Shown here: one piece after another, positions 24,978 through 34,309 of the stretch
Layout: the number at the start of each line of letters is the position of its first letter
Position numbering within the stretch: the first letter of the stretch is position 1
Origin: Mucilaginibacter mallensis
GTDB taxonomy: Bacteria; Bacteroidota; Bacteroidia; Sphingobacteriales; Sphingobacteriaceae
NCBI RefSeq assembly: GCF_900105165.1
Contig: NZ_LT629740.1
Coordinates: forward strand, 5,642,001 to 5,706,000
DNA length: 64,000 bases
Reading direction: 5' to 3'
Program-made: the position numbers and the translations under genes
The notes under the pieces: generated by a model
What the model was told of the DNA's origin: nothing
Seen by the model: only the letters and a program-made list of their open reading frames with translations
The model's database searches: none

Positions 24978-25904
24978 TTAAAAAGAAAATTTTATCCAGC
25001 CATTACCCTCATAGCCAAAGTTAAAAAGTTTGGGATGAATGATCTCTGCTAAGATCTCTACAGAATCAACTATCCGCGGGCCGGGGCGGTTAAAGTACTG
25101 GTTGCCATCGGCAATATAAAAGCGATTGTTTTTAACAGCTTTCATGGCTGCAAACCCCGGCAGGTTAAGCAGCAGGTCTATCTCCCTTATGGTACGCTCA
25201 ATAGAAAAACCGCAAGGCATTACTACAATAATTTCCGGATCCTGATGCTGAATATCCTCCCATTTTACAAATGGTGAATGCTTGCCTGCCTCGGCCAAAA
25301 TACTGCTGCCTCCGGCTATGCTCACCAATTCGGGTATCCAGTTGCCCGATACCATGAGCGGTTCCAGCCATTCAATACAGGCAACCGTTGGTCTGCTTTC
25401 CACATATTTTAATTTATGGCGGATGATATCAACGCGCTCCTCCAGGTCTTCAATCAAAGTATTACCGGCTGTTTCTACATTTAAAGCGACAGCCACCGTT
25501 CTTATATCCGTAAATATATCCTGAAAAGTATTGGGCTGAAGGGATACCATATGTGCCTGTTTATTTAAATAATTATCCAGCGCTTCTTCCACATCATTTA
25601 AGGATACCGCGCAAACCTCGCATTGTGCCTGGGTGATCACTACATCGGGCATAAGCTCTTTGATCACTTCGCGCTTAACAGTATAAACTGATAATGCATC
25701 AGCCAGTATCTCTTTTACCCGAACATCAATAGCAGCACTGCTCAAATCATCAGGGAAATTAGCTTCGGAGCATATCGGTAAATGTTTAATGCTCTCCGGG
25801 TAATCACATTCATGCGAACGGCCCACCAGCTTATCTTCGAGGCCAAGCGCGCAAACTATTTCGGTAGCGGCAGGGAGTAATGAAACAATTTTATCTACAG
25901 GCAT
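24978..25904 (-). CDS. Cobalamin-binding protein, BtuF-like, no signal peptide
   Basis: 308 residues from the ATG at 25904 (MPVDKIVSLLPAATEIVCAL). An in-frame ATG at 25922 lies inside an intergenic repeat and adds MHIENN, so I reject it. The protein has the type III periplasmic-binding fold: SLLPAATEI, GRSHECDYPE, ITQAQCEVC, NRPGPRIVDSVEILA. This is the cytosolic-looking branch of BtuF/HemV-like proteins. Because no signal peptide is visible, either it is cytoplasmic or export differs. No BtuC or BtuD gene is adjacent. Cobalamin is relevant in this genome, since MetH is B12-dependent. Ligand assignment is inference. Confidence 0.85.
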   Translation of the reverse strand: MPVDKIVSLLPAATEIVCALGLEDKLVGRSHECDYPESIKHLPICSEANFPDDLSSAAIDVRVKEILADALSVYTVKREVIKELMPDVVITQAQCEVCAVSLNDVEEALDNYLNKQAHMVSLQPNTFQDIFTDIRTVAVALNVETAGNTLIEDLEERVDIIRHKLKYVESRPTVACIEWLEPLMVSGNWIPELVSIAGGSSILAEAGKHSPFVKWEDIQHQDPEIIVVMPCGFSIERTIREIDLLLNLPGFAAMKAVKNNRFYIADGNQYFNRPGPRIVDSVEILAEIIHPKLFNFGYEGNGWIKFSF

Positions 25905-26100
25905 GTTGTTTTCGATGTGCAAATATTATAAATGTGCAAATATGCGGATGTGCAAATGTGCAGATATTATTTAATGTGCAGATCGATTTTTATGATTCTG
26001 ATACCAATCCATAATTGTCTATTCATTCGCACATCCGCATATTTGCACATCCGCACATTAAACCAATTTGCATATCTGCACATCCATACCATATCTTTAC
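25905..26100. repeat. GTGCAAATGTGCGGAT-type word repeat
   Basis: The whole intergenic stretch is built of degenerate words such as TGTGCAAATATGCGGATGTG, with the reverse-complement words (CGCACATCCGCATATTTGCA) on the right side. It forms an imperfect long inverted repeat. The same vocabulary recurs at 41151-41241 and 45799-45925. It supplies false start codons to both neighbouring genes. Confidence 0.8.
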
Positions 26101-26104
26101 GGTA

Positions 26105-26728
26105 ATGATATTCCTTACCTTTTTCATCGGGCTTATAGCCAATTTTGTTGGTTATATACCTCCGGGAAATATTAACCTGACCCTTGTGCAGATAACCGTT
26201 AACCGGGGATTAAAGCAGGCGGTGCAATTTATAATTGCCTTTTCATGCGTAGAGTTCTTTTTTACCTACTTTATTATGCATGCGGCCAAGTGGCTATCGG
26301 GCGAGGTAAGGCTCGATGTTATTATTGACTGGGTAATGATGGTTTTATTTACTGTAATGGGCGTAATAACCTGGGCACACCGTAATAAACCGCCTCAAAA
26401 AACATATTCAGAACGCGATAGTATAAAATACGGCATCCTATTAGGGTTTTTAAACCCGATGCAGATTCCTTTTTGGATGATTACCGGTACCTATCTAATT
26501 ACCCACGAGTGGATTGAAGATGGCAAGCTTGCTTTGGTTATTTTTAGTATCGGCTCGGCGGCGGGAGCATTTATATGCCTGTTTCTGTATGCAAAATTTG
26601 CCAAATACATACAAAGTAAGTTCGCGCTCAGCACCCGTGTTATTAATACGGCCATTGCGGTTTTATTCTTTGCTTTTGCTGCTTACCACGTGGTGAAACA
26701 GGTTTATCTGCATTTTTTCAAGCACTAG
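26105..26728 (+). CDS. LysE-family translocator
   Basis: 207 residues from ATG 26105 (MIFLTFFIGLIANFVGYIPP). An ATG at 26015 would add 30 residues coded by the word repeat. Six hydrophobic segments are visible, with the family motif PPGNINLTLVQ after the first helix. LysE/RhtB proteins export amino acids or related compounds across the inner membrane. Substrate unknown. It is a single gene, divergent from the BtuF-like gene. Confidence 0.85.
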   Translation: MIFLTFFIGLIANFVGYIPPGNINLTLVQITVNRGLKQAVQFIIAFSCVEFFFTYFIMHAAKWLSGEVRLDVIIDWVMMVLFTVMGVITWAHRNKPPQKTYSERDSIKYGILLGFLNPMQIPFWMITGTYLITHEWIEDGKLALVIFSIGSAAGAFICLFLYAKFAKYIQSKFALSTRVINTAIAVLFFAFAAYHVVKQVYLHFFKH

Positions 26729-26802
26729 TTTTGGGTTGATTAGGTGAGTGGTTGATTTATTTTCTCAAATTTCATTACTGTTAACTGCCCACTGCAAACT
26801 GC

Positions 26803-27735
26803 TCACTGCCCACTTAATAATTCAAGGACATCCACTTTATCCTGTGCCAGCTGTACTTTCAGTTCATCAAGTCCGGTAAACTTCACGTCGTCGCGAACAT
26901 AGTTGTAGAAATGCAGCGTAACCTGTTCGTTATAGATTTCCTGGTTAAAATCAAAAATATTTATCTCGATGTTACGGGTAATACCATTTATGGTAGGTCG
27001 GCTGCCGATATAAGCCATGCCTTTGTATAGCTTGCCTTGTATGTTGATCTTAGCGGCGAATATCCCATCGGATGGGATGAGCTTGTAGCGTTCCTCAATC
27101 ACAATATTGGCTGTCGGATAGCCAATTTGCCTGCCAATCTGATCACCGCGTACTACTTTGCCGGTGATATAGAACGGATAGCCTAAAAAGGTATTGGCCA
27201 GTTCTATTTTGCCCTCTGATAACGCATTGCGGATACGGGTTGAGCTTACGGCAACATCGTTAATATCCTGTTCGGGAATTTCAACAACCTCAAAGCCATA
27301 AACAGGACCCAGTTTTAGCAGGTCATCCAGTCCGCCCTGCCTGTCCTTACCAAAGCGATGGTCGTAACCGATCACAATTTTTTTGGTGCCGATCTTGTTC
27401 ACCAGCACATCGCGGATATATCCCTCTGCTGTTTGGTTAGAGAAATCCCTCGAAAATGGGGTGATAATTAAATGGTCAACGCCCAATTGCTCCAGCAATG
27501 CAGCTTTCTCATTTATGGTATTGATAAGCTTTATGCTTTCATCCTCCGGATGTAATATCATCCGCGGATGCGGGAAAAAAGTAAGGATTACCGTTTCGCC
27601 GCCAATTTCGTCAGCCAGTTCCTTTATCCGCGCTATAATTTTGCGGTGCCCAAGGTGTACGCCGTCAAACGTGCCGATAGTAACTACGGCATTTTCTACA
27701 GCTTTAAATTCATCAATGTGATGATAGATCTTCAT
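26803..27735 (-). CDS. ribF: Bifunctional riboflavin kinase / FAD synthetase
   Basis: 310 residues. The N-terminal nucleotidylyltransferase domain has VVTIGTFDGVHLGHRKII and GYDHRFGKDRQGG, plus VSSTRIRNAL. The C-terminal flavokinase domain has GKVVRGDQIGRQIGYPTANI (about 188-210). The enzyme converts riboflavin to FMN and then FAD. It starts 42 bases after truB, a common pairing in bacteria. Its 3' border holds another word repeat (CTGCCCACTGCAAACTGC type). Confidence 0.96.
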   Translation of the reverse strand: MKIYHHIDEFKAVENAVVTIGTFDGVHLGHRKIIARIKELADEIGGETVILTFFPHPRMILHPEDESIKLINTINEKAALLEQLGVDHLIITPFSRDFSNQTAEGYIRDVLVNKIGTKKIVIGYDHRFGKDRQGGLDDLLKLGPVYGFEVVEIPEQDINDVAVSSTRIRNALSEGKIELANTFLGYPFYITGKVVRGDQIGRQIGYPTANIVIEERYKLIPSDGIFAAKINIQGKLYKGMAYIGSRPTINGITRNIEINIFDFNQEIYNEQVTLHFYNYVRDDVKFTGLDELKVQLAQDKVDVLELLSGQ

Positions 27736-27777
27736 AGATATGGGGTCAGAAAGAGAATTGAAAACAAAAATACTAAT

Positions 27778-28497
27778 TTACGCTTCGGTTTGTGCTTTTA
27801 ACTCACGTATGGTACCAACTAACTCCATCACTTCCCAGGCATCAGCAACTTTATAATTACCGCTGCGTGTACGCCTTAATTTTGATAGATATGCGCCGCT
27901 GTTTAATGCCTTGCCAAAATCATTTACCAGCGAGCGGATATAAGTACCCTTGCTGCATACAACCCTGAAATCAACTTCGGGCAACTCAATACGGGTTATT
28001 TCAAATTCAGTTATGGTTACGTTGCGCAGGCGCAGTTCAACTTCCTCGCCGCGACGGGCTTTTTCATACAAACGCTCCCCATCAATTTTAATGGCGGAGT
28101 GCGCGGGTGGGTATTGCTGAATGTCGCCTGTAAACTGCGCGCAGGCGGCCCTTATCTGCTCATCGGTAATATGGCTGGTATCGAATTTCTCATCCGGTTC
28201 GGTTTCCATATCGTATGATGGGGTGGTAGCTCCCAAAATCAGTGTGCCGGTATATTCCTTTTCCTCAGCCTGAAAGGTATCTATCTGCTTGGTCATTTTA
28301 CCGGTGCAGATGATGAGCAGGCCTGTAGCCAGCGGATCAAGCGTGCCGGCATGGCCAACCTTTAGTTTAAGCGGCTTAAAGGAGTTGCGTATTTTGCCAA
28401 CCACATCAAAGCTGGTCCATTTATATGGTTTATTCACCAGCAATAATTCGCCGGCGGCAAAATCAAAGTCCTTTTTTTTAGGGTTGGGCGTATCCAA
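27778..28497 (-). CDS. truB: tRNA pseudouridine(55) synthase
   Basis: 239 residues. The catalytic aspartate is in GHAGTLDPLATGLLII (about residue 55). LVNKPYKWTSFDVV near the start and KGTYIRSLVNDFG are further TruB motifs. The enzyme makes pseudouridine 55 in the T-loop of elongator tRNAs. It is shorter than E. coli TruB at the C-terminus, as usual in Bacteroidota, which lack part of the PUA domain. It forms an operon with ribF. Confidence 0.96.
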   Translation of the reverse strand: MDTPNPKKKDFDFAAGELLLVNKPYKWTSFDVVGKIRNSFKPLKLKVGHAGTLDPLATGLLIICTGKMTKQIDTFQAEEKEYTGTLILGATTPSYDMETEPDEKFDTSHITDEQIRAACAQFTGDIQQYPPAHSAIKIDGERLYEKARRGEEVELRLRNVTITEFEITRIELPEVDFRVVCSKGTYIRSLVNDFGKALNSGAYLSKLRRTRSGNYKVADAWEVMELVGTIRELKAQTEA

Positions 28498-28569
28498 TAT
28501 TTAATTTATTTAATAAACGGCAAAGGTAAGGTTTTAGTTGCCTGCTGCAATAATGGTATTTGATTCGTA

Positions 28570-28770
28570 TCGTAGCTATAGGGTTAAAGTCCAAGAGTGT
28601 TTGAAGCGTTAAGAATTCCCCTCTTGAGAGGGGGCGCGTTGATAGTGCGGTAGCAGGGGTGTGTTATTCCGCATGTATAATGACACACCCCTACACCCCT
28701 CTCAAGAGGGGAATCGCACAAGGCCCCGCTTCTTTCGAACGCTCCAGAGTTTCAAACCCATCGCTATTTG
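28570..28770. repeat. 200-bp nested imperfect inverted repeat
   Basis: The inner arms ATTCCCCTCTTGAGAGGGG (28613) and CCCCTCTCAAGAGGGGAAT (28696) are themselves palindromic. GGGGTGTGTTATT near 28654 is matched by AATGACACACCCC (28678). Outer arms, AAGAGTGTTTGAAGCGTT against AACGCTCCAGAGTTTCAAAC, extend the symmetry. No gene is present in 28498-28788. It has the shape of a miniature transposable or REP-like element. Confidence 0.75.
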
Positions 28771-28788
28771 AAACATTGACAATCCCTG

Positions 28789-29403
28789 TTATTTATGTTT
28801 TATAACTCTAAAAGTTAAATTAACCCGTTCCTTCATTGGTTTGGTTGATTTGGCTATGCGGTGCTCCCAGTTTTCCTGCAGGTCACCTTTCATTAGCAGG
28901 TAGGAACCATCTTCCAGCTTTATTGAATATTTTTGGGTGTGATCCTTTTTATTGCGGATATCAAAGCTCCTCACTTGGCCGAAAGACACGGAGGCTACAA
29001 CCGGGTGTTTACCCAATTCGTCTTCATTATCACTATGCCAGGCTACCGAATCGTTGCCATCGCGATAGTAGTTGAGCAATACGCTGTTAAAATTAATGCC
29101 TGATAATATTTGTACGCGCTCCCTGATGGTCTGTAATTCATCCGTCCATGGCAGCGGATCATACTTTTCGCCGGAGAAGGTGTAATCCGTGCCCTGATCG
29201 CCTACCCAAACGGTGAGCCTGGGTGTAAGCAGGTGCTTGTCATACATTTTTATGATCTTTTGCTGCCAGGGCATTTCCGTAATGAATTTAGCCATCAGGT
29301 ATTTGCTTTGCTCCGGGCTGAATATGCCCGGGCGGTAGTCCAAAAGTTCTGGCGGTAAGCCTTTACTCTGCCCCGCTTCAGGAAAAAAACTTAGCTGTTC
29401 CAT
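28789..29403 (-). CDS. AlkB-like 2OG-Fe(II) dioxygenase
   Basis: 204 residues from ATG 29403 (MEQLSFFPEAG); a GTG at 29427 would add eight. The iron ligands are in AWHSDNED (HxD) and in NWEHRIAKS (H). The 2-oxoglutarate arginine lies in RVNLTFR at the end. The form with VASVSFGQVRSFDIRNK and ...LEDGSYLLMKGDLQ matches the AlkB/ALKBH2-3 branch that removes 1-methyladenine and 3-methylcytosine from DNA or RNA. No ada-like partner is adjacent. A single gene between two repeats. Confidence 0.92.
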   Translation of the reverse strand: MEQLSFFPEAGQSKGLPPELLDYRPGIFSPEQSKYLMAKFITEMPWQQKIIKMYDKHLLTPRLTVWVGDQGTDYTFSGEKYDPLPWTDELQTIRERVQILSGINFNSVLLNYYRDGNDSVAWHSDNEDELGKHPVVASVSFGQVRSFDIRNKKDHTQKYSIKLEDGSYLLMKGDLQENWEHRIAKSTKPMKERVNLTFRVIKHK

Positions 29404-29447
29404 TGCTGATCTATACGCAATTTTCACGCCATAGTTTTTGTTGTCAG

Positions 29448-29608
29448 TAGGCCATAGGTATTCGGAAGATTAAAAAAAAGGTGTCATGCAGGCACTCGAA
29501 GCATAAGCGTAAAGGCCTTTGCCCGCACACTTCGAATGCCTCAGTGTGACCTCATGCTTAATATTTGTAAGAAAATATATCTTCCGAACACTATGGTCAG
29601 CAGCCTGG
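29448..29608. repeat. MITE-like inverted-repeat element
   Basis: CCATAGGTATTCGGAAGAT (from about 29452) is mirrored by ATCTTCCGAACACTATGG (from about 29578). Inside lie a second pair of arms, GTCATGCAGGCACTCGAAG and CTTCGAATGCCTCAGTGTGA. Short GTCAG/GTCAGCAG-like bases flank it. About 160 bp, noncoding, between alkB and the AhpD-like gene. Confidence 0.7.
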
Positions 29609-29706
29609 AAATTTGTCCATAATGATGCGTTGTTTGTCCATTTTACAAGGATATTATATGTTGAATATTTGTATTGTCAATAACGACATCAATAATATCC
29701 AACAAA

Positions 29707-30240
29707 ATGAAAACACAATTTTCAGTACCAACCCGCGATGAAGTAAGCCCTGCAAATCAAACCATATTTGATAACCTACAAAAGGCTTTAGGCTTTGTGC
29801 CAAACCTGTACGCTACCATAGCTTACTCTGACAATGGTCTTGCGCGGTTCCTGTCCTACCAGAATGCAAAAACATCTTTATCAAACAAAGAAAAAGAAGC
29901 GGTTAACCTTATTGTGAGCCAGGTTAACGAATGTGTTTACTGCCAGAGCGCGCATATAGTGTTGGGTAAAATGAACGGCTTTACCGATGAGCAATTACTG
30001 GATATAAGAAAAGGTACCAGCACCGACCCTAAGTTGAATGCCTTGGTTGCCCTGGCTGCAAATATTACCGCTACCCGCGGCAAAGCAGATGGCGACCTGG
30101 TTGACGACTTTTACGCGCACGGCTACACCAATGCCAACCTGATTGATCTGATCTTACAGATCAGCGATAAGACAGCTATGAACTACCTCCATAATTTAAC
30201 GGAGATCCCGGTTGATTTTCCTTTAGCAACCGCACTGTAA
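29707..30240 (+). CDS. Carboxymuconolactone decarboxylase / AhpD-like protein
   Basis: 177 residues from ATG 29707 (MKTQFSVPTRDEVSP); an upstream in-frame codon at 29674 gives an unlikely leader. The redox-active motif is NECVYCQSAHIVL (CxxC followed by His), the AhpD peroxidase signature. EKEAVNLIVSQ precedes it, as usual. Such proteins reduce peroxides or act as peroxiredoxin partners. It is followed by a DUF1348 protein and an AraC regulator on the same strand, suggesting a small inducible group. Confidence 0.9.
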   Translation: MKTQFSVPTRDEVSPANQTIFDNLQKALGFVPNLYATIAYSDNGLARFLSYQNAKTSLSNKEKEAVNLIVSQVNECVYCQSAHIVLGKMNGFTDEQLLDIRKGTSTDPKLNALVALAANITATRGKADGDLVDDFYAHGYTNANLIDLILQISDKTAMNYLHNLTEIPVDFPLATAL

Positions 30241-30306
30241 ATTTACAGATGACATACCAATTCGACTTGTTGAATTGGTATGTTTGATTAACAATTTTCA
30301 AAAGCT

Positions 30307-30723
30307 ATGGAAAACGAGATCAGATACCCTATACCTCCATTTAACATGGAAACTGCCCAGCAAAAAGTGCAGGCTGCCGAAGATGCGTGGAACTCAAAGA
30401 ACCCGGAGAAAGTATCACTGGCTTATACTATTGATACCGAATGGCGCAACCGCACGGAATTTATCAATGGCCGCGAAGAGGTAAAGGAATTCCTGACCCG
30501 CAAATGGGAAAAGGAACTGGATTATAAACTGAAAAAAGAACTTTGGGGCTTTAAGGAAAACCGCATGGCGGTAAGATTTGAATATGAATGGCATGATGCT
30601 GCCGGGCAATGGTACCGCAGTTATGGAAACGAGCTTTGGGAATTTGATGAAAAAGGTTACATGCAAAAAAGGTACGCCAGCATAAATGACCTGCCTATTG
30701 CCGAGGCCGACCGCAAGCTGTAA
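30307..30723 (+). CDS. DUF1348 / NTF2-like (SnoaL-fold) protein
   Basis: 138 residues, the full family length. WNSKNPEKVSLAYTIDTEWR, NGREEVKEFLTRKWEKELDY and RFEYEWHDAAGQWYRSYGNE are typical of DUF1348, a cone-shaped NTF2-like fold. Its catalytic role is unknown. It lies between the AhpD-like gene (66 bases) and the AraC gene (12 bases), so it is probably co-transcribed with the regulator. Confidence 0.9.
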   Translation: MENEIRYPIPPFNMETAQQKVQAAEDAWNSKNPEKVSLAYTIDTEWRNRTEFINGREEVKEFLTRKWEKELDYKLKKELWGFKENRMAVRFEYEWHDAAGQWYRSYGNELWEFDEKGYMQKRYASINDLPIAEADRKL

Positions 30724-30735
30724 GATAGAATAACA

Positions 30736-31617
30736 ATGAATGATCAATCCACCTTTACTTTAGTCGACCCCCAGAAAGGCAACCTGGCATTTAAGCTGTT
30801 TACCTTTGGTGATAATAGTTATTTCGACCATTTGCAGCGTAATAACTTTTACTCGCTCATTTGGGTTACAAGGGGTAGTGGTAAGGTAAAGGCGGATTTT
30901 TCAGAATATGCATTTAAAGAAAACACCTTATTTGCCTTTGCCATCTATCAGCCATTTATGTTTTTGGCCGATAGTAAAATAGAGGGTATTGCCCTGCAAT
31001 TTCACCCTGATTTTTTCTGCATTCATAAGCACCAGCAGGAGGTGGCTTGTAATGGTGTGCTGTTCAATAATATTTATAACCCGCCATATGTATTGGTTGA
31101 TGCAAGCGCGGCTGCTATCTTAAACAATATTTTGGAACAGGTAAAAGCCGAAATGCAAAACCCGGCATTGGCACAATATGAATTGCTGGTATCTTATCTT
31201 AAGATCTTCCTCATTAATGCTTCACGCTTAAAAACCAGTCAGCAGCCGGATGCGACGTTGGCGGTTGCGGATACTGAAGAGCCTTTTATCCTACAAAAAT
31301 TAAAGGATTATATTGAGCAGCATTACAAAACCAAGCATGCGGTAAGTAATTATGCCGATATGCTGAACATATCGCCCAAGGCATTGGCAAAGATCACCAA
31401 AACGCATTTTAATAAAACGCTTACCAATATGATCGCAGAGCGCATCATCATCGAGGCCAAAAGAGAGCTTTACCTCACTAACAAAACAGTTAAGGAAATA
31501 GCATACGAACTGGGGTATAATGATGAAAGTTATTTCAGTCGGTTTTTTAAGACCAATGCCGAGGTATCGCCCCAATTATACCGCGAAACTGTTGGGTATA
31601 ACCGGATGGGGATGTAA
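30736..31617 (+). CDS. AraC-family transcriptional regulator
   Basis: 293 residues. An N-terminal cupin-like sensing domain (about 1-150) is followed by a double HTH domain (about 190-290): YADMLNISPKALAKITKTHF, then VKEIAYELGYNDESYFSRFF, the AraC signature. It probably controls the upstream AhpD-like and DUF1348 genes, since it is the last gene of that run and starts 12 bases after the previous stop. The ligand is unknown. Confidence 0.93.
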   Translation: MNDQSTFTLVDPQKGNLAFKLFTFGDNSYFDHLQRNNFYSLIWVTRGSGKVKADFSEYAFKENTLFAFAIYQPFMFLADSKIEGIALQFHPDFFCIHKHQQEVACNGVLFNNIYNPPYVLVDASAAAILNNILEQVKAEMQNPALAQYELLVSYLKIFLINASRLKTSQQPDATLAVADTEEPFILQKLKDYIEQHYKTKHAVSNYADMLNISPKALAKITKTHFNKTLTNMIAERIIIEAKRELYLTNKTVKEIAYELGYNDESYFSRFFKTNAEVSPQLYRETVGYNRMGM

Positions 31618-31764
31618 TTATTGCATCTGATCCAAAAGCCGTTTTAATTGGTCAAGGTATTGTTCGTACTGCTGTTTCATCATCCCCCAAAAACACTTTC
31701 TATCGCCCAAAAGCGAACGTTTTGTTGTTCGGTTACGATACACGGCTTGGATACGTGTGATCAT
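31618..31764 (-). CDS. Possible 48-residue small protein
   Basis: An open frame with ATG at 31764 and stop exactly against the AraC stop. It starts MITRIQAVYRNRTTKRSLLG and ends in a predicted amphipathic helix (QQYEQYLDQLKRLLDQMQ) with heptad leucines. Its base composition is like the neighbours. No homologue recognised and no clear ribosome binding site. It may be a small coiled-coil protein or chance. Confidence 0.35.
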   Translation of the reverse strand: MITRIQAVYRNRTTKRSLLGDRKCFWGMMKQQYEQYLDQLKRLLDQMQ

Positions 31765-31849
31765 AAATATTTTATAATCAGCTAATTATAATTTTGGCAT
31801 TATATTGATAGATAAACAGGCGTAACTTGTTCATTAACTGCATATTGAG

Positions 31850-34231
31850 ATGATTAAAAACTACTTTAAAATAGCCTGGCGCAACCTTGTAAAAAACAAG
31901 GCGCATTCGTTTATCAATATAGTGGGGTTATCCGTTGGTATGGCGGTAGCCATTATGATAGGCCTTTGGATATATGATGAGGTATCATTCAATAAGGACA
32001 ATCCTAATTACAGCCGCATTGCACAGGTAGTACAAAACGTAACCAATAATGGCGAGGTGCAAACCTGGACCAATGTCCCCTATCCTTTGGCCGAAGAATT
32101 ACGCAAGAGTTATGGCAGCAATTTTAAATATGTAGTGATGAGCGCCGGTACAGGCAACCATATTTTAACCCTGGGCGATAAAAAGCTAACTGAATGGGGC
32201 TGCTATTTTGAACCGCAGGCACCGGAATTGCTTGGCCTTAAAATGATAGAGGGATCGCGCAGCGCGTTAAACGACCCAACAGCTGTTTTGTTATCCCAAT
32301 CAACAGCCAAAGCTTATTTTGGTGATGCCGACCCAATGAACAAGATGCTGAAAATTGACAGCCGTGATAATGTAAAAGTAGCCGGCGTATACCAGGATTT
32401 TCCGGATAACTCCGATTTTAGCGGCTTTGCATTTTTAGCCACTTGGCAAACCTATTTACATAACAGCTGGATAAAATCAGTAATCGATACCTGGCGCCCG
32501 AATGCTTTCAGGATATATGTGCAAATGGCCGATAATACCGACTTTGCATCGGTATCATTAAAAATAAGGGATGCGAAACTGCGTAGGGTAAGTACGGAAC
32601 TGGCTAAAAAGAAACCGGCGCTGTTCCTGTTCCCGATGAGTAAATGGCATTTGTACAGTGATTTTAAAAACGGGTTGAACATTGGCGGCCGCATACAGTA
32701 TGTGTGGCTATTTGGTATCATCGGTATTTTTGTTTTGCTGCTGGCCTGTATTAATTTTATGAATTTGAGCACCGCCCGTTCAGAGAAGCGGGCAAAGGAA
32801 GTGGGCATCCGCAAAGCGGTGGGCTCCCTGCGCGATCAGTTGATCTACCAGTTTTTTGCAGAATCATTGGTGTATGTTTTTATCGCCTTTGTTCTATCAT
32901 TGCTATTTGTTCAATTGGCGCTGCCATTTTTTAACAGTGTGGCAGGTAAAAGCATGAGCATATTATGGACAAATCCTTTGTTTTGGCTCTCATGTATCAG
33001 TTTTAGTTTGATAACCGGGTTAATTGCCGGTAGTTACCCTGCGTTTTATTTGTCATCATTCAATCCGGTTAAAGTGTTAAAAGGCTCGTTCCGGGTGGGT
33101 AGATTGGCGGCCATACCGCGCAAGGTATTGGTGGTTGTACAGTTTACGGTATCTGTTGTACTGATCATCGGGACAATAGTAGTTTTCCGCCAGATACAGT
33201 TTGCAAAGAACCGCCCGGTAGGTTATACCCGCGATGGGCTCATCACAGTGCCTATGGTAGCACACGATGTTCATGACCATTTCGATGTGGTAAAGTCCGA
33301 GCTTTTTAAAACTGGGGTAGTAGCAAATGTATCTGAATCAAGCGCGCCGCCAACCGAGCAATGGGGCAGCAGCAGCGGTTTCGACTGGCAAGGTAAAGAC
33401 CCCAGCCTGAGTGTTGATTTTCAGCAGGCAGGTGTATCCTACGATTATGGTAAAACGGTAGCCTGGCAATTTACCGGCGGGCGTGATTTTTCGAGGGATT
33501 TCCTTTCTGACTCATCGGCATTGATCATTAATGAAACTGCCGTGCATTTTATGGGCCTAAAAAACCCGGTAGGCTCAACCATTAAATGGAATGGCGATCA
33601 ATTTAAGGTGGTTGGCGTTATTAAGGATATTATTACCGGGTCGCCATATGAGCAGATAAAACCAGCTGTTTATTACTTGTCAAAAGATGCTGGATCAATG
33701 ATCGTTTTAAAGATCAACCCTAATGCAAGCGCCAGCGCAGCAATTGATAAAATAGGCGACGTATTTAAACAATATAATCCTCAACAGCCTTTTGTATACC
33801 AGTTTGTTGACCAGGAATATGCCAAGAAGTTTGATGATGAAGAACGCATTGGCAAACTGGCCAGCTGCTTTGCCGGACTAGCAATTTTCATCAGCTGTCT
33901 GGGTCTGTTCGGCATGGCATCGTTTATGGCAGAGCAGCGTATTAAGGAGATCGGCGTACGCAAGGTATTGGGCGCATCCGTATTTAACCTGTGGAAGTTG
34001 CTGTCGACAGATTTTATTGGTTTGGTAGTGATCTCTATCATCATAGCCACCCCAACAGCTTATATTTTTATGAATAACTGGCTGCGGCACTATGAGTATC
34101 ACTCCGCAATTGCTTGGTGGATATTTGCCTTAACAGGTGTTGGGGCAGTGCTGATCACTTTACTTACGGTGAGTTATCAATCAATTAAGGCGGCGCTGGC
34201 TAACCCGGTGAAGAGTTTGAAAAGTGAGTAG
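31850..34231 (+). CDS. MacB-type ABC transporter permease (double FtsX)
   Basis: 793 residues. Start MIKNYFKIAWRNLVKNKAHS is the standard opening of this Bacteroidota family. Two MacB periplasmic domains (about 50-250 and 450-640) alternate with two FtsX cores; the second has ERIGKLASCFAGLAIFISCL and QRIKEIGVRKVLGAS. About eight membrane helices in all. These proteins work with a MacB-like ATPase in antimicrobial peptide, lipoprotein or macrolide handling, but no ATPase gene is adjacent. Substrate unknown. The gene is preceded by a TAATTTTG-like -7 box near 31790. Confidence 0.9.
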   Translation: MIKNYFKIAWRNLVKNKAHSFINIVGLSVGMAVAIMIGLWIYDEVSFNKDNPNYSRIAQVVQNVTNNGEVQTWTNVPYPLAEELRKSYGSNFKYVVMSAGTGNHILTLGDKKLTEWGCYFEPQAPELLGLKMIEGSRSALNDPTAVLLSQSTAKAYFGDADPMNKMLKIDSRDNVKVAGVYQDFPDNSDFSGFAFLATWQTYLHNSWIKSVIDTWRPNAFRIYVQMADNTDFASVSLKIRDAKLRRVSTELAKKKPALFLFPMSKWHLYSDFKNGLNIGGRIQYVWLFGIIGIFVLLLACINFMNLSTARSEKRAKEVGIRKAVGSLRDQLIYQFFAESLVYVFIAFVLSLLFVQLALPFFNSVAGKSMSILWTNPLFWLSCISFSLITGLIAGSYPAFYLSSFNPVKVLKGSFRVGRLAAIPRKVLVVVQFTVSVVLIIGTIVVFRQIQFAKNRPVGYTRDGLITVPMVAHDVHDHFDVVKSELFKTGVVANVSESSAPPTEQWGSSSGFDWQGKDPSLSVDFQQAGVSYDYGKTVAWQFTGGRDFSRDFLSDSSALIINETAVHFMGLKNPVGSTIKWNGDQFKVVGVIKDIITGSPYEQIKPAVYYLSKDAGSMIVLKINPNASASAAIDKIGDVFKQYNPQQPFVYQFVDQEYAKKFDDEERIGKLASCFAGLAIFISCLGLFGMASFMAEQRIKEIGVRKVLGASVFNLWKLLSTDFIGLVVISIIIATPTAYIFMNNWLRHYEYHSAIAWWIFALTGVGAVLITLLTVSYQSIKAALANPVKSLKSE

Positions 34232-34309
34232 GTGGTCGCGATGCAATCGCCGAACCATGTTAAGCACTCGTCACAGACGAGCGCAATTCTTAGTAAGAAA
34301 ATATAAAGT

